This document shows positions 50,009 to 58,476 of a stretch of DNA of 64,000 nt, in pieces. The notes under the pieces were generated by a model. That model saw only the letters and a program-made list of their open reading frames with translations, ran no database searches and had not been told where the DNA came from. The DNA comes from Kitasatospora aureofaciens. GTDB lineage: Bacteria > Actinomycetota > Actinomycetes > Streptomycetales > Streptomycetaceae. A program made the position numbers and the translations under genes. The DNA lies in the NCBI GenBank assembly GCA_000720845.1, contig JODU01000009.1, positions 1 through 64,000 of the forward strand, in the 5' to 3' direction. Within the stretch, counting starts at the first letter, position 1, and each line of letters begins with the position of its first letter.

Positions 50009-50968
50009 TCATCGGACGACGAGGCGGGCGTCGCGCCAGTCGCGCGGGGGGACGCCGTAGACGCCGCGGAACGCCCGGCTGAAGTGGGCGGGGCTGATGA
50101 AGCCCCACCGTTGGGCCACCGCGGCCACGGTCGGGACCGTCTTGTCGCCTCGGGACAGCTCACGCGCGCACTGCTCCAGTCGGCGGCGCTGGATGTGCCT
50201 GGCGACGGTGGTGTCCTCGCCCTCGAAGAGCCGGTGCAGATAGCGGACCGAGATGTGCTGGGCCTTCGCCACGGTCTCCGGCGACAGTGACGGGTCGTCC
50301 AGGTGGCGTTCGATGTGGTCGCGGATGCGCAGCAGCATCCGGTCGCGCCGGGGCGCCGGTTCCGCCTCGGCCTGCTGGGCCCGTTCGGCGACCAGCGTCG
50401 CGAACAGGTGGGCGACGCCGGCGGCCAGCCGGCCCGCGATCTCCCGGGAGTAGGGCTGCTCCGGCGTGACCAGCGTCGTCAGCAGGGACACCACGGCCAC
50501 GCCGAGGCCCTCCGTGGCGTCGACCACGGTTCCCGTGACCAGCCCGATCTCCCGCTCCGACAGCCTCAGCAGCGTCCGGGGGATGTGCACCACCCGCGCG
50601 GAGAACGGCGCCGGGCACTCCAAGGAGTACGGACGCGTCGTGTCGTACACCAGCAGGTCGCCCGGTGCGGCGGTGACCGTCCGTCCGTCCTGGACGAGCG
50701 TGGTGGTGCCCGACTTCGGGACCGAGAAGCCGATGAACCCCTCCGGGGTGCGGGAGGAGGGTTCGGTGGTCCGGGTGACGCGCTGGGCGTCGGCGTTGAT
50801 GTCGCACACCCGGAGGTGACCCACCCGGCCGGCGGCGATGCGGCCGGCGAACGGACCGTCCCCCAGCGGGACGACGGTCATCGGCACCAGCGCCCGGCCC
50901 AGCGCGTCGTGCCAGAAGGCGAGCTTGTCCCGGTCGGGAACCGAAGCGGTCGTCAGCACCTGGCCCAT
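50009..50968 (-). CDS. AraC/XylS-family transcriptional regulator
   Basis: A 319-residue protein with an AraC_binding_2-like N-terminal domain (DKLAFWHDALGRALVP, GHLRVCDINAD, DLLVYDTTRPY) and two C-terminal HTH motifs (LSPETVAKAQHISVRYLHRL; FISPAHFSRAFRGVYGVPP). ATG 50968 is favoured by AAGGAGAG; ATG/GTG at 50986 would add six residues. It sits directly upstream of the SsgA-like gene, which it may control. Confidence 0.92.
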   Translation of the reverse strand: MGQVLTTASVPDRDKLAFWHDALGRALVPMTVVPLGDGPFAGRIAAGRVGHLRVCDINADAQRVTRTTEPSSRTPEGFIGFSVPKSGTTTLVQDGRTVTAAPGDLLVYDTTRPYSLECPAPFSARVVHIPRTLLRLSEREIGLVTGTVVDATEGLGVAVVSLLTTLVTPEQPYSREIAGRLAAGVAHLFATLVAERAQQAEAEPAPRRDRMLLRIRDHIERHLDDPSLSPETVAKAQHISVRYLHRLFEGEDTTVARHIQRRRLEQCARELSRGDKTVPTVAAVAQRWGFISPAHFSRAFRGVYGVPPRDWRDARLVVR

Positions 50969-51165
50969 CTGGCTCTCCTTCTCCACGTCCCGCTCTGCGG
51001 GGCCCTTGCCCTGCCTTCATCAGACAAGCAGCGGGCCGCCCGGCACTCCAGGCAGGAAGCAGGCAGAAACCGGCAGCAGCGCGGGGCGGTGGGAACGTGT
51101 GCGCGCAGGGACACGTGGAGAGCGGGGCGGGCGCCGAGGGGAAAGGACCGCAGGCGCCCTCGGGG

Positions 51166-53520
51166 CTACGGTGAGGAGTCCCCCGGGGGCGGCTCGGGTG
51201 CCGCGTCTAGGAGGGCGAGTTGTTCCCGCGCGTCGGCGACCTTCGAGGGGTCGGCCTCGCGGCCGACGGCCACGCAGGAGAGGAAGGCGTCACGGGCGGG
51301 CCCGGTGCGACCCGCCTCCAACAGGGTGTGGCCCAGGGTGTTGAATGTCCGGCTGGTCATCCCCGGGTTGTCCCGGCTCAGGTCGAGAGCGGTACGGAGG
51401 TGGCCGACGGCCGAGTCCCAGTCGCCGAGATGTCGGTGGGCCCTGCTGGAGACCGAGTGCATCTGGATCCTGGAGAAGCGCGCGATGTGGGGCGCGATAC
51501 GGTCGCCGGACTCCTCGATGAACGCGAACGCCTCCGCGAAGCGCGTCAGGCCCTCGGCGGGGCGGCCGGTCTCGACGAGGAGTGCGGCGAGCCCGAACCG
51601 GGCCTGCAGGGCGCCGTTGAGATCGCCGCAGGCCTCGAACAGCTCGGCCGCCCTCAGCGTGTGCTCCATGGACCGCTCGAAGTCTCCGATACGCCGACAT
51701 GCGCTGTGCTGGTAGGTGTGGGCCCATGCCTGCTGGTTGAGGTCCCGGGCGCGTTCGGCGGCGGCCAGGGCCTGTGCCGACCGGTCGAGACTGTCCTGGT
51801 GCCGGCCGTCGATCAGGGACAGTGCCCAGGCGTGGTAGTTGAGCTGGGTGGCCTCGACGAGCGGGTCGCCGAGTGCCTGGGCGCTGCGGGCGGCGGTGTC
51901 GAAGACCTCCGTCCAGTGGCCCCAGAAGATCCACTGGTCGGAGAACCAGTGCAGGGCCTCGGCGACTTCGACGACGGTGGTGTGGTCGCCGTTCGCGGCG
52001 GCCGTGCGGTAGGCGGCGAGCCAGTTGTCGCCCTCGGCCTGGAGCCAGGCGCGGGCCAGGTCGGCGCTGGACAGGTCGACGTCCCCGGCCCAGTCGGCGG
52101 GCAGGGCGCCGTAGTCGGGTTCGTACCAGCGTCCGGCCACCCTCGCCGTCTCCAGCAGCCAGGAGTGCAGCGCCGCACGAGCCGCGTCCGCGTCCGCCGC
52201 GCTCTCCTCGGCGCTCAGACGGGTACGGGCGTACAGGCGCAGCAGGTCGTGCAGGCGGTACCGGGTGCCGTTGCTGCCCAGCAGCCCGGTCTCGACCAGC
52301 TCCTCCAGGGTGTCCTCGGTGTCGAAGAGATCCTGCCCGACCAGCTGGGCCGCCGCGGCCGGTGAGGTGTCGGCGCCCGGCACCAGGGCCAGCCGCCGGA
52401 AGAGACGCGCGGCCGTGGGGGTGAGCTGCTGGTAGGACAGCTCGAAGGCCGCAGAGACGTGCACGTCACCGGCGGACAGCACGCTCAGCCGCCGGTCCTC
52501 GCGGGCGAGGCGGTCGGCCAGCCGCCGCACGCTCCAGCCGGTGCGGGTGGCCAGCCAGTTGCCCGCCACCCGCAGGGCCAGCGGCAGATGACCGCACAGC
52601 TCGGCGACCTCGGCGAGCGCCGCCGGGTCGGCCGCCGCACGGTCGGCGCCCACCAGACCGGCCAGCAGGGTCGTGGCCTCCTGGGGGCCGAGTTCCCCGA
52701 GGGGCAGGCGCCGCACGCTGTCCAGCCCGGTCAGCATGCGCCGGCTGGTCACCATCACCATGCCCGTGCCCGCACTGGGCAGCAACGGGCGGACCTGGGC
52801 CTCGTCCCGGGCATTGTCGAGGACCAGCAGGCAGCGCTGGTCGGCGAGCACCCGCCGGTACAGCTCCGGGTGACCCTCGGGACCGACCTGGGCCAGGTCC
52901 CGGTCCGCCACCTGCAACGCCTTGAGCACGCCGAGCACCAGTTCCGCCGGGCCGGCCGGCTCGTCGGCCGTGCCACGCAGATCCACCACCAGCTGGCCGT
53001 GGGGAAACGCGTCGGCCACCTCCTGCGCCGCCTGCAGCGCGAGCGTCGTCTTCCCGGCACCGGGCGGCCCCGAGATCACGACGACGTCCGGCCCCGCGTG
53101 ACCCCGCGAACCGTCCTCGCCGCCTTCGCCGTCGACGGCGCCGCGTTGCGCCAGGTCGGTGAGCTGCTTGATCTCGTGCTCGCGGCCGATGAAGTCGTCG
53201 ATGCCCCGGGGGAAGGAACGCACCCCCGTCGGCGCGTAGCGCGGGGCCCGCCCGGTGCGCGCCGCGGCCAGCAGTCGCTCGCGCTCCGCGTCGCCCAGCC
53301 CCAGACCGTCGGCCAGGGCTGCCACGGTCCGCCGCTGTGGAGCCGCCCGCCGCCCCCGCTCCAGGTCCCCGATGCCCCGCACACTCACACCGGACGTCTC
53401 GGCCAGTCCCTCGATCGTCAAGGACGCGGCCAGCCGCAACTCCCGCAGCAAGGTGCCGAACGTCACCTGCTCACCGGCCACGCGGCCCCCCGTCGCCACT
53501 CCGCGCCTTCTCCGCGACAC
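51166..53520 (-). CDS. XRE HTH-NB-ARC-TPR regulator (STAND protein)
   Basis: A 784-residue protein. An XRE HTH lies at residues 20-80 (FGTLLRELRLAASLTIEGLA), then a linker FIGREHE, the NB-ARC P-loop GPPGAGKTT (151-159), Walker B RCLLVLDNARD near 228, GLPLAL-type HLPLALRVAGNWL near 315, and TPR repeats from about 520 to the end. It resembles AfsR/GlnR-accessory STAND regulators without the SARP domain. No signal peptide. Likely a ligand-gated ATPase regulator; targets unknown. Confidence 0.92.
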   Translation of the reverse strand: MSRRRRGVATGGRVAGEQVTFGTLLRELRLAASLTIEGLAETSGVSVRGIGDLERGRRAAPQRRTVAALADGLGLGDAERERLLAAARTGRAPRYAPTGVRSFPRGIDDFIGREHEIKQLTDLAQRGAVDGEGGEDGSRGHAGPDVVVISGPPGAGKTTLALQAAQEVADAFPHGQLVVDLRGTADEPAGPAELVLGVLKALQVADRDLAQVGPEGHPELYRRVLADQRCLLVLDNARDEAQVRPLLPSAGTGMVMVTSRRMLTGLDSVRRLPLGELGPQEATTLLAGLVGADRAAADPAALAEVAELCGHLPLALRVAGNWLATRTGWSVRRLADRLAREDRRLSVLSAGDVHVSAAFELSYQQLTPTAARLFRRLALVPGADTSPAAAAQLVGQDLFDTEDTLEELVETGLLGSNGTRYRLHDLLRLYARTRLSAEESAADADAARAALHSWLLETARVAGRWYEPDYGALPADWAGDVDLSSADLARAWLQAEGDNWLAAYRTAAANGDHTTVVEVAEALHWFSDQWIFWGHWTEVFDTAARSAQALGDPLVEATQLNYHAWALSLIDGRHQDSLDRSAQALAAAERARDLNQQAWAHTYQHSACRRIGDFERSMEHTLRAAELFEACGDLNGALQARFGLAALLVETGRPAEGLTRFAEAFAFIEESGDRIAPHIARFSRIQMHSVSSRAHRHLGDWDSAVGHLRTALDLSRDNPGMTSRTFNTLGHTLLEAGRTGPARDAFLSCVAVGREADPSKVADAREQLALLDAAPEPPPGDSSP

Positions 53521-53593
53521 GGCTGATGGAAGCGCATACTAACGGGACGAGCAGGGCCCCGGGGGAGTCACTTCACAGCGTGGTCGCGCCCCA

Positions 53594-54289
53594 TCACGTG
53601 CCCACGAGTGCCTTGCCCGTCACGGCCGCGTCCCCGTGGAGCGCTCCGTCGGCGGTGGGCAGGGCACCGGTGTCGGCGGTGAGCAGCGCCTCCAGGGAAG
53701 CCACGTCCCCCGCCCCGGCCGCGGCGACGAACGCAGCCAGCAGGCGTCTGTGGCCCACCGTGCTGCCGCGAACCCGCCGCTCCTGTGCCAGATGTCCGCG
53801 GGCGCGGCTCACGACCTTCCTCGCGTTGCCCTGGCTGATCCGCAGCATCCCGGCTATCTCGGGATAGCCGTAGTCGAACGCCTCCCGCAGGAGGAACGCG
53901 GCGCGCTCGGCCGGGGTCAGCCGCTTCAGCAACAGCAGCAGGGCCAGTGCCAGGTCCTCGTGCTGCTGGACGCGCGACTCCGGATCCGGTCCGATGTCGA
54001 CGGGTTCGGCCAGCCACGGTCCCATCGCGGTCTCCCGGCGCACACGGGCGGACTGTACGACGTTGAGGGCCAGCCGGGTCGTGACCGTGGCGAGGAACGC
54101 CGCCGGGCTGACCACCGTCGAGTGGTCGGTCTTCTGCCAGCGCAGCCACACTTCCTGGAGCACGTCCTCCGCCTCGACGGCGCTGCCGAGCACGCGGTGG
54201 GCGATGCCGAGGAGACGTGGCCGGTACTCGACGAAGACGGCGACGGCAACGTCCGCGTCGAGTGGCGTCTGGGACCGTTGTGAAGGCAT
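53594..54289 (-). CDS. ECF sigma factor, ECF41/SigJ-like with shortened C-terminus
   Basis: About 231 residues from ATG 54289 (an ATG at 54346 would add 19). Region 2 is VFVEYRPRLLGIAHRVLGSA with DVLQEVWLRWQ; region 4 is LTPAERAAFLLREAFDYGYP to RISQGNARKVVSRAR. Between them is WLAEP, the ECF41 WLPEP-like motif. The SnoaL-like C-terminal extension breaks off after about 55 residues (LLAAFVAAAGAGDVASLEAL to VTGKALVGT), lacking DGGGR and NPDKL motifs. That extension normally tunes activity, so this sigma may be unregulated or partly inactive. Confidence 0.88.
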   Translation of the reverse strand: MPSQRSQTPLDADVAVAVFVEYRPRLLGIAHRVLGSAVEAEDVLQEVWLRWQKTDHSTVVSPAAFLATVTTRLALNVVQSARVRRETAMGPWLAEPVDIGPDPESRVQQHEDLALALLLLLKRLTPAERAAFLLREAFDYGYPEIAGMLRISQGNARKVVSRARGHLAQERRVRGSTVGHRRLLAAFVAAAGAGDVASLEALLTADTGALPTADGALHGDAAVTGKALVGT

Positions 54290-54453
54290 GGGCGGGCGGT
54301 CTCCGTTCCTCTGGGCTGACCTTTGGTGAGCGAGGAACTGCCGCATGCCTGCAGACGGCCTCGCCGGTGGATTTCATCGAGTACGTCCGATGTCCACGAC
54401 GCTGCCGAGTATGGGTCGTTTGCTGGGCGGATAGGGTGCTACGGGCTATTTGG

Positions 54454-55050
54454 TCACGGATAGTCAAGCGCGCCCTGCGGCGCCACGATACGTTCGACCG
54501 CCGCAGCCACCAGTTCGTTACGCTCGGCCGGGGTGAACACGTCCGGCAGGGTGAGCTGTTCGACGATCAGCCAGTTCAGGGCGAGCATGAGCAGCTTGAC
54601 GGCCGTGGCGTCGCCGGGGAGGCCCGATGCCTCGTGGTGGGCGACGTTGGCGGCGACGTCCTCGCGGACGCGTTCGGTCAGCACCGCGCGCAGCTCGGGG
54701 CGCCGGGTGGCCTCCAGGCGCAGTTCGAGCAGGGCGAGGTAGCCGGTGCGGAACCCGGCGACCCGGTCGACCAGTTCGCGCATCAGCCGCACGTAGGTGT
54801 CACGGTCGCGAGGGGCCGTGTGCTGGCGCGCGAGGGCGGCCTCGCCGGGGTGCAGCCGCTCGTAGACACGGGCGCCCGCCTGGGTGAGCAGATCGTCGCG
54901 GTTGGCGAAGTAGTTGGACGCGGTCCCGGCCGGTACGGCGGCCTCCGTGTCCACCGCCCGGAAGGTCAGGCCCCGGGCGCCCTGCGCGGCCAGCACCTCG
55001 ATCGCGGCGTCGACGAGGGCCGCCCGGCGCTGGTCGTTGCGTCGCACCAT
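54454..55050 (-). CDS. TetR-family transcriptional regulator
   Basis: A 198-residue regulator starting MVRRNDQRRAALVDAAIEVL with HTH RAVDTEAAVPAGTASNYFANRDDLL. The C-terminal domain is helical (VKLLMLALNWLIVEQLTLPD). Its ATG lies one base after the stop of the upstream zinc-ribbon hypothetical gene (TGA-C-ATG), so the pair is coupled. Targets unknown. Confidence 0.92.
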   Translation of the reverse strand: MVRRNDQRRAALVDAAIEVLAAQGARGLTFRAVDTEAAVPAGTASNYFANRDDLLTQAGARVYERLHPGEAALARQHTAPRDRDTYVRLMRELVDRVAGFRTGYLALLELRLEATRRPELRAVLTERVREDVAANVAHHEASGLPGDATAVKLLMLALNWLIVEQLTLPDVFTPAERNELVAAAVERIVAPQGALDYP

Positions 55051-55051
55051 G

Positions 55052-55621
55052 TCAGAGGCCGCCCATCGGCTCGATGTCCACCCGGACCGGCGTGCCCCAC
55101 ACCCGCAGCACCTCGTAGTCCGTGAACTCGTGGACGAGGCGGTACGCCATCGCGGCCCGCGGGCCGCGCAGTTGGGCAGCGATGTACAGCTCGGCCTCGC
55201 GGCGGTCGCGGCGCGGGGTGCCGCACAGCTGCCACGCCTGGCCGGTCCACTGCTCGGGCAGCCAGCGCTGCTGGGGCTGCGGCCGGTCCCCCCGTACGCC
55301 GTAGCGGGACTGGACCGGCTCGGCGGGCCGGGCCGGCAGCGGTCCGCCGTTGTACTCCGCGCGGCGGGCCGTGCGGCGGCGGGTCTCGCACAGCAGGCAC
55401 AGGTCGGGGGCGGCCTTGTCGACCGGCCCGTTCGGATGCTCGGGGCAGCGGGTGCTGGGGGCCGCCGTGGTGACGCTCTCTTCCAGCTGGTCCAGCGCAC
55501 GCTTCAGGTCCGCGCGGACCTCGTGCAGCTTGGCCTCCGGGGTGTCGGCGGTCAGGGCCTCGCCGTGCTCACCGAGGAGGCGCAGGGCGCGGCCCAGCGC
55601 GGTCAGCTGGGCGTGGTTCAT
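55052..55621 (-). CDS. Hypothetical protein with zinc-ribbon-like cysteines
   Basis: A 189-residue protein. A helical N-terminal domain (MNHAQLTALGRALRLLGEHG, VRADLKRALDQLEESV) is followed by a CPEHPNGP...CLLC cluster that may bind zinc, and a C-terminal region with WLPEQWTGQAWQLCGTPR. I do not recognise the family. GAAGGAC precedes the ATG. It heads the two-gene unit with the TetR regulator. Confidence 0.8.
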   Translation of the reverse strand: MNHAQLTALGRALRLLGEHGEALTADTPEAKLHEVRADLKRALDQLEESVTTAAPSTRCPEHPNGPVDKAAPDLCLLCETRRRTARRAEYNGGPLPARPAEPVQSRYGVRGDRPQPQQRWLPEQWTGQAWQLCGTPRRDRREAELYIAAQLRGPRAAMAYRLVHEFTDYEVLRVWGTPVRVDIEPMGGL

Positions 55622-55689
55622 GTCCTTCAGAATCGCACACGGCGCCGACGGTCCCGGCCGCCCGGGACCGGCCGGAGGTGCCGCGGCGG

Positions 55690-56625
55690 TCAGCCGAGCG
55701 CCGCCGCCAGCGCCGCCCGCAGGTGACCGCCGGACTCCGCCAGCAGCCGGGCGGCCGTCGGGCCGTCCACGTCGGCCAGCAGCACCAGGATCGCGTGCTT
55801 GACCTCTCCGTCGGTCGCGGTCAGGGCACGCTCGATGTCGTCGTCGGCGGCGCCGGTGGCGAGCGCGACGATACGGCGCGAGCGGGCCCGCAGCTTCTCG
55901 TTGGAGGCGCGGACGTCCACCATCAGGTTCCCGTACGTCTTGCCCAGCCGGATCATCGTGATCGTCGACAGCATGTTCAGGACCAGCTTCTGCGCCGTGC
56001 CCGCCTTGAGCCGCGTCGAGCCGGTGAGCAGCTCGGGCCCGGTGACCACCTCGATGCCGTGCTCGGCGGCGGCGGCCAGGGCGCTGTCCCGGTTGCAGGC
56101 GAGCCCGACGGTCAGGGCGCCGCGCGAGCGGGCGTACTCGACAGCGCCGACGGCATAGGGGGTGCGCCCGGAGGCGGAGACGCCGACCACGGTGTCGTCG
56201 GCGGTCAGCGCGAGGGCGTCCAGGTCGGCGCGGGCCAGCTCGGGGGAGTCCTCGGCGCCCTCCACGGAGGTGACCATGGCGTCCGGGCCGCCCGCGATCA
56301 GGCCGGTGACCTGCCCGGGGGTGGTGTTGAAGGTCGGCGGGCACTCCGAGGCGTCCAGCACGCCCAGCCGGCCGGCCGTACCGGCGCCCGCGTAGACCAG
56401 CCGCCCGCCGCGCGCCATCCGGGCGGCCACGGCGTCGATGGCGGCGGCGATCTCGGGCAGCCGCTCGGCGACGGCGGCGGGCACCGTGGCGTCCTCACCG
56501 TTCATCAGCCGCGCGATGTCGAGCGTCGGCAACTGATCGATCTCGGCCAGCTCCGGCCGGAACTCCTCGGTGGTCAACGTCTCCAACTGGGAACGCAGAT
56601 CGGGGTGATGGGGGGTGGAGGTCAT
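55690..56625 (-). CDS. murQ: N-acetylmuramic acid-6-phosphate etherase
   Basis: A 311-residue SIS-domain enzyme cleaving the lactyl ether of MurNAc-6-P to GlcNAc-6-P and D-lactate in peptidoglycan recycling. It has the MurQ signature GGRLVYAGAGTAGRLGVLDA, ECPPTF, the catalytic VEGAEDS glutamate region, and VVGVSASGRTPYAVGAVEYA. ATG 56625 is favoured; the earlier in-frame start at 56670 lies in the spacer. The product feeds NagA. An RpiR regulator gene lies directly upstream on the same strand. Confidence 0.95.
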   Translation of the reverse strand: MTSTPHHPDLRSQLETLTTEEFRPELAEIDQLPTLDIARLMNGEDATVPAAVAERLPEIAAAIDAVAARMARGGRLVYAGAGTAGRLGVLDASECPPTFNTTPGQVTGLIAGGPDAMVTSVEGAEDSPELARADLDALALTADDTVVGVSASGRTPYAVGAVEYARSRGALTVGLACNRDSALAAAAEHGIEVVTGPELLTGSTRLKAGTAQKLVLNMLSTITMIRLGKTYGNLMVDVRASNEKLRARSRRIVALATGAADDDIERALTATDGEVKHAILVLLADVDGPTAARLLAESGGHLRAALAAALG

Positions 56626-56758
56626 GAGGATGCGCTCTTTCCGGTCAATGCTCGATGCTGGGTGGTGCAACGCCCTCAGGGGCGCGGGGCTGTATCGATG
56701 TGCGGCTCCGCCGCGTGGGCGCGACCAGCCGCGACGGGCCCGCAGTCACCCACGGCGA

Positions 56759-57730
56759 TCACCTGCCACGGTCCGCGCGGAGCGCCCCGTGCCGATGCGC
56801 CAACGCCTCGTAGGACGCCGCCAGAGCCGGTGCCGCCGACTCGTAGATCCGCTGCGCCACCCCCACGAACAGGCAGTCCACGACCAGCAGCTGGCTGGTC
56901 CGCGACGACATCGCCGCCGGCCGCAGCTCGCTCTCCCGCGCGGTGGACGTGGTCAGCACGTGGTCGGCGTACTGGGTGACGGAGCTGTCGGGGCGGCCGG
57001 TGATGGCGATGGTCGTCGCGCCCCGTTCGAAGGCGACCCGGAGCGGTTCGATGACGTCCCCCGTCGAGCCGGAGTGCGTGATCGCCAGGGCCACGTCCCC
57101 CGCGCGCAGCTGCACCGCGTTGGTGACGGCGAGGTGCGGGTCGCCCGGGGCGTGGGCTATGAGACCTATGCGCAGCATCTTCTGGGTGAGATCCTGGGCG
57201 ACCAGGTTGGAGGCGCCGATGCCGTACACGTCGGTGCGGCGGGCGGCGGCCAGTGCGGCGACGGCCGCGCCGAGCTGGACGGTGTCCAGTCCGGCGGCGG
57301 TGTCCGCGAGAGTCTGCTGCTCGTCGTAGGCCAGCTTGGCGACCACGTCGGCGATCGGGTCGTCGACCGCGATGTCCGTCGTGATGGCGGGGGCACGGCC
57401 GGACTGCTGCTGGGCGGCCAGCCCGGCGAGCGCGAGGCGCAGGTCGCGGTAGCCGGGGTAGCCGAGCAGCCGGGCGGTGCGGACGACGGTCGCCTCGCTG
57501 GTGCCGGTCAGCTCGGCCAGGCCGGTGACCGTGAGGGCCGCGCAGCCGGCCGGGTCGCCCGCGACGGCCTCGGCGACCCGCTGCATGGACCGGGTCATCG
57601 ACGGCGCCAGGGTGCGGACCTTGGCCGCGAGGGCGGCGGGCGCGGGCGGTGCGGGTGGTGCGCTTCCGCCGCCGGCGGCCCGGCGGCCCCCGGAAGCGGT
57701 CGCGAAAGTTTCCTTCACTTCATCGGTCAC
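56759..57730 (-). CDS. RpiR/MurR-family transcriptional regulator
   Basis: A 323-residue regulator with an N-terminal HTH_6 domain (MTRSMQRVAEAVAGDPAGCA, GTSEATVVRTARLLGYPGYRD) and a C-terminal SIS domain (AARRTDVYGIGASNLVAQDL, VALAITHSGSTGDVIEPLRV) that should bind a sugar phosphate, most likely MurNAc-6-P given murQ downstream. GTG at 57730 begins inside an unusually AT-rich patch with a GAAA/TTTC inverted repeat. Confidence 0.93.
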   Translation of the reverse strand: MTDEVKETFATASGGRRAAGGGSAPPAPPAPAALAAKVRTLAPSMTRSMQRVAEAVAGDPAGCAALTVTGLAELTGTSEATVVRTARLLGYPGYRDLRLALAGLAAQQQSGRAPAITTDIAVDDPIADVVAKLAYDEQQTLADTAAGLDTVQLGAAVAALAAARRTDVYGIGASNLVAQDLTQKMLRIGLIAHAPGDPHLAVTNAVQLRAGDVALAITHSGSTGDVIEPLRVAFERGATTIAITGRPDSSVTQYADHVLTTSTARESELRPAAMSSRTSQLLVVDCLFVGVAQRIYESAAPALAASYEALAHRHGALRADRGR

Positions 57731-57734
57731 TCAT

Positions 57735-57747
57735 GAAAGATATTTTC
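57735..57747. promoter_or_regulatory. RpiR/MurR operator-like inverted repeat
   Basis: GAAAGATATTTTC (GAAA-N5-TTTC) lies five bases upstream of the regulator start and between it and the divergent gene. RpiR-type regulators often bind GAAA/TTTC repeats. Confidence 0.5.
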
Positions 57748-57785
57748 GTTTCGGTCCGCGGGTCAAGAGTGCGCACAATGGGTGC

Positions 57786-58166
57786 ATGAACCCCATCAGC
57801 CCCCTGGAGCAGGCGCTGCACGCCGCCCGCGCCCTCGTGCTCGCCGACCTGGTGGCGGGCGAGGTCGCCGAACCGGACGTCGTGTCGCTGGTCGAGGAGT
57901 CCGTCGTACAGCGGCGCTGGTGGGTCGAGCAGTGGCCGGAGGGCGCGGAGTTCGTGGCCGGGCTGGTCGCCCAGGACGTGCAGGACGCCCTGCTGGAGCG
58001 CTACGGCCGCTGGCCGCTGTGCCCGGTGTGCGGCTCCGGCGACCCGCACGCGCTGGACGTCGAGCCCGAGCTGGGTCCCGACCCGCACTGGGTGTGCGGC
58101 AAGGCGGGCGTGAAGGTCGCGGCCGTCGGCTCGCTGGGCACGGCCACCGGCGGTGCCCCCTCGTGA
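57786..58166 (+). CDS. Conserved hypothetical protein with CPVCGS zinc ribbon
   Basis: A 126-residue actinobacterial protein starting MNPISPLEQALHAARALVLA, with FVAGLVAQDVQDALLERYGR, WPLCPVCGSGDPHALDVEP and a later HWVCGKAG. The cysteines suggest a zinc ribbon. Function unknown. It precedes the DUF4031 gene by ten bases, so the two are probably one unit. Confidence 0.85.
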   Translation: MNPISPLEQALHAARALVLADLVAGEVAEPDVVSLVEESVVQRRWWVEQWPEGAEFVAGLVAQDVQDALLERYGRWPLCPVCGSGDPHALDVEPELGPDPHWVCGKAGVKVAAVGSLGTATGGAPS

Positions 58167-58176
58167 GGACCCTCCG

Positions 58177-58476
58177 GTGACCCTCTACATCGACCCGCCG
58201 ACCTGGCCGGGCCACGGCCGCCTCTGGTCCCACCTGGTCAGCGACGTCTCCTACGCCGAACTGCACGCCTTCGCCGAGGCCCTGGGCGTGCCGCGCCGCG
58301 CCTTCGAACGCGACCACTACGACCTGCCCGCCCACCGGTACGCCGACGCGGTGTCCGCCGGCGCGCGGGAGGTCAGCAGCCGCGAGGTGGTGCGGCTGTT
58401 GCACGGGGCGGGACTGCGCCGCCGCAAGGGGTCCACCGGCTGGGCCGCCCCGGGTGCTCAGCGGCGCAGCTCGTAG
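58177..58476 (+). CDS. DUF4031 family protein
   Basis: A 99-residue protein starting VTLYIDPPTWPGHGRLWSHL, the characteristic DUF4031 N-terminus, with LGVPRRAFERDHYDLPAHRY. The family is widespread in actinobacteria and of unknown function. GTG start. The 3' end overlaps the convergent GNAT fusion gene by 19 bases. Confidence 0.9.
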   Translation: MTLYIDPPTWPGHGRLWSHLVSDVSYAELHAFAEALGVPRRAFERDHYDLPAHRYADAVSAGAREVSSREVVRLLHGAGLRRRKGSTGWAAPGAQRRSS

